Assembly: GCA_014879855.1 (NCBI GenBank)
Contig: JACSRH010000373.1
Location: forward strand, 1-6,239
From: Caldilineaceae bacterium
Lineage (GTDB): Bacteria > Chloroflexota > Anaerolineae > Caldilineales > Caldilineaceae
Direction of reading: 5' to 3'
DNA: 6,239 nucleotides
Positions 5,600 through 6,239 of the stretch are shown in pieces. The stretch's first letter is position 1, and each line of letters starts with the position of its first letter. Under the pieces are notes generated by a model. It did not search any database and had not been told where the DNA came from. It saw only the letters and a list, made by a program, of their open reading frames with translations. The translations under genes were made by a program, and so were the position numbers.

Positions 5600-6239
5600 G
5601 CTGTGATCCCTTGTGGCCTCATGCCAGCCCACCCTTCGATTTCGTGACGTGTAAACACCTGCAACACCGCCCGCTCGTCATGGACGCCATAGGAAACCAG
5701 CCAGCGGTCATCGTCGATCTGCACCAGCCCACACGGGTAGACGACCCGCCGCGGGGCCATATGGCTCGGCGTTGGCCGCTGCCGCCGCCCTTCAAGTTCA
5801 GGCCGCAGCAGCGGCCGGGGGGCCAGATAGACCGGTGCGAAGGGCGGCGCAGCCGCAAAGGCATAGACGCCGCCATAGTACCGCACCGGCGCAAACCACT
5901 CACGGAGCCAGCGCTTGAACGGACGCAACCAGGGCAGGCGCTTCAGCGTTTCCATCACTGGAGCCCGCTCTGCCGGGGCCGTTCCCGGCGCATGGGTGCG
6001 CGAATGAAAGATCGAAATGTAATGCTGCCCGACCCGCACCGGCGGCGTCCCCCCGCGCAGCACGCCATAGCGCCGGGTATAGACCGTTGTGTCCCAGTCC
6101 GTGCGAAAGACCGGCCAGCAGCGCACCGGCCCGACGCCCGCCAGGTCCACGCGCAGGATGATGTGCGGATCCACCTGATAGATCGCAAAGAGTTCACCGT
6201 CGTGCTCGAAAAGCAGCCAGTTCTTTTCGCACGGCTGGC
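5596..6239 (-). CDS. Beta-propeller glycosidase-like protein (GH130/GH43-like), C-terminal part
   Basis: The frame is open to the window edge, so the gene begins outside; 213 C-terminal residues are visible. Reading in from the edge, the protein contains EKNWLLFEHDGELFAIYQVD, which resembles the EKNW...F.....L..IY...P strand pattern of GH130-like five-bladed propellers and related uncharacterised proteins in glycan clusters. Near the end, VVYPCGLVQIDDDRWLVSYG is a second blade-like repeat with the PCGLV....LVSYG pattern. Between them lies a basic, tryptophan-rich insert (WLRPFKRWLREWF) that may be an amphipathic surface helix. The frame is not broken by any stop; the track-style start at GTG 6174 falls inside the conserved strand and is not real. 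Its stop overlaps the next gene's start (ATGA), implying coupled translation. Hydrolase, phosphorylase or non-catalytic lectin role cannot be settled. Confidence 0.6.
   Translation of the reverse strand, partial: QPCEKNWLLFEHDGELFAIYQVDPHIILRVDLAGVGPVRCWPVFRTDWDTTVYTRRYGVLRGGTPPVRVGQHYISIFHSRTHAPGTAPAERAPVMETLKRLPWLRPFKRWLREWFAPVRYYGGVYAFAAAPPFAPVYLAPRPLLRPELEGRRQRPTPSHMAPRRVVYPCGLVQIDDDRWLVSYGVHDERAVLQVFTRHEIEGWAGMRPQGITA

Noticed and set aside
4937..5647. 236-codon plus-strand frame opposite the DxD glycosyltransferase
   Set aside because: Long antisense frames are common in GC-rich coding DNA. The minus strand has a DxD motif, coherent blocks and an ATGA junction; the plus frame has none of these.

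Overview
The window (6239 bases) is a cluster of carbohydrate-modifying genes: two PAPS-type sulfotransferases of different subfamilies, a GT4 glycosyltransferase, a NodZ/FUT8-like fucosyltransferase, a DxD (GT-A-like) glycosyltransferase and the C-terminal part of a beta-propeller protein. This set fits the building and decoration of a surface or secreted glycan (exopolysaccharide, O-antigen-like chain or glycoprotein glycan) that is probably both fucosylated and sulfated. There is no polymerase, flippase or ABC exporter here, so the window is a piece of a larger locus. The organism is a GC-rich bacterium. The CTCTGC-type intergenic repeat at the left edge resembles repeats I associate with environmental genomes such as Chloroflexota, but it is not diagnostic, and I would not go beyond 'environmental bacterium, possibly Chloroflexota'.

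Layout, left to right: 1-100, non-coding, with a short CTCTGC repeat; 101-1222 (-), sulfotransferase A; 1293-2534 (-), GT4 glycosyltransferase; 2535-2631, non-coding, with a CRP-like dyad and a G-free tract; 2632-3378 (-), sulfotransferase B; 3379-3600, divergent control region with a candidate promoter in each direction and two short dyads; 3601-4560 (+), fucosyltransferase-like gene, whose last 26 bases overlap tail-to-tail with the next gene; 4535-5599 (-), DxD glycosyltransferase, coupled by a 4-base ATGA overlap to the partial propeller gene 5596 to >6239 (-).

Transcription appears to fall in three units: sulfotransferase B > GT4 > sulfotransferase A leftward from a promoter near 3436-3464; the fucosyltransferase alone rightward from an extended -10 near 3534-3542; and the propeller > DxD glycosyltransferase pair leftward from a promoter outside the window. 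Base composition is uneven. Sampled 60-base lines in the sulfotransferase/GT4 part give 40-58% GC, while the right-hand pair and the 3' end of sulfotransferase A give about 67-72%, which suggests a mosaic locus.

The most notable points are the pairing of a fucosyltransferase with two unlike sulfotransferases (a logic reminiscent of NodZ/NodH), two hairpins with the same five-base loop on either side of the fucosyltransferase, and the compact regulatory region at 3379-3600. No mobile element, CRISPR array, tRNA or rRNA was seen.
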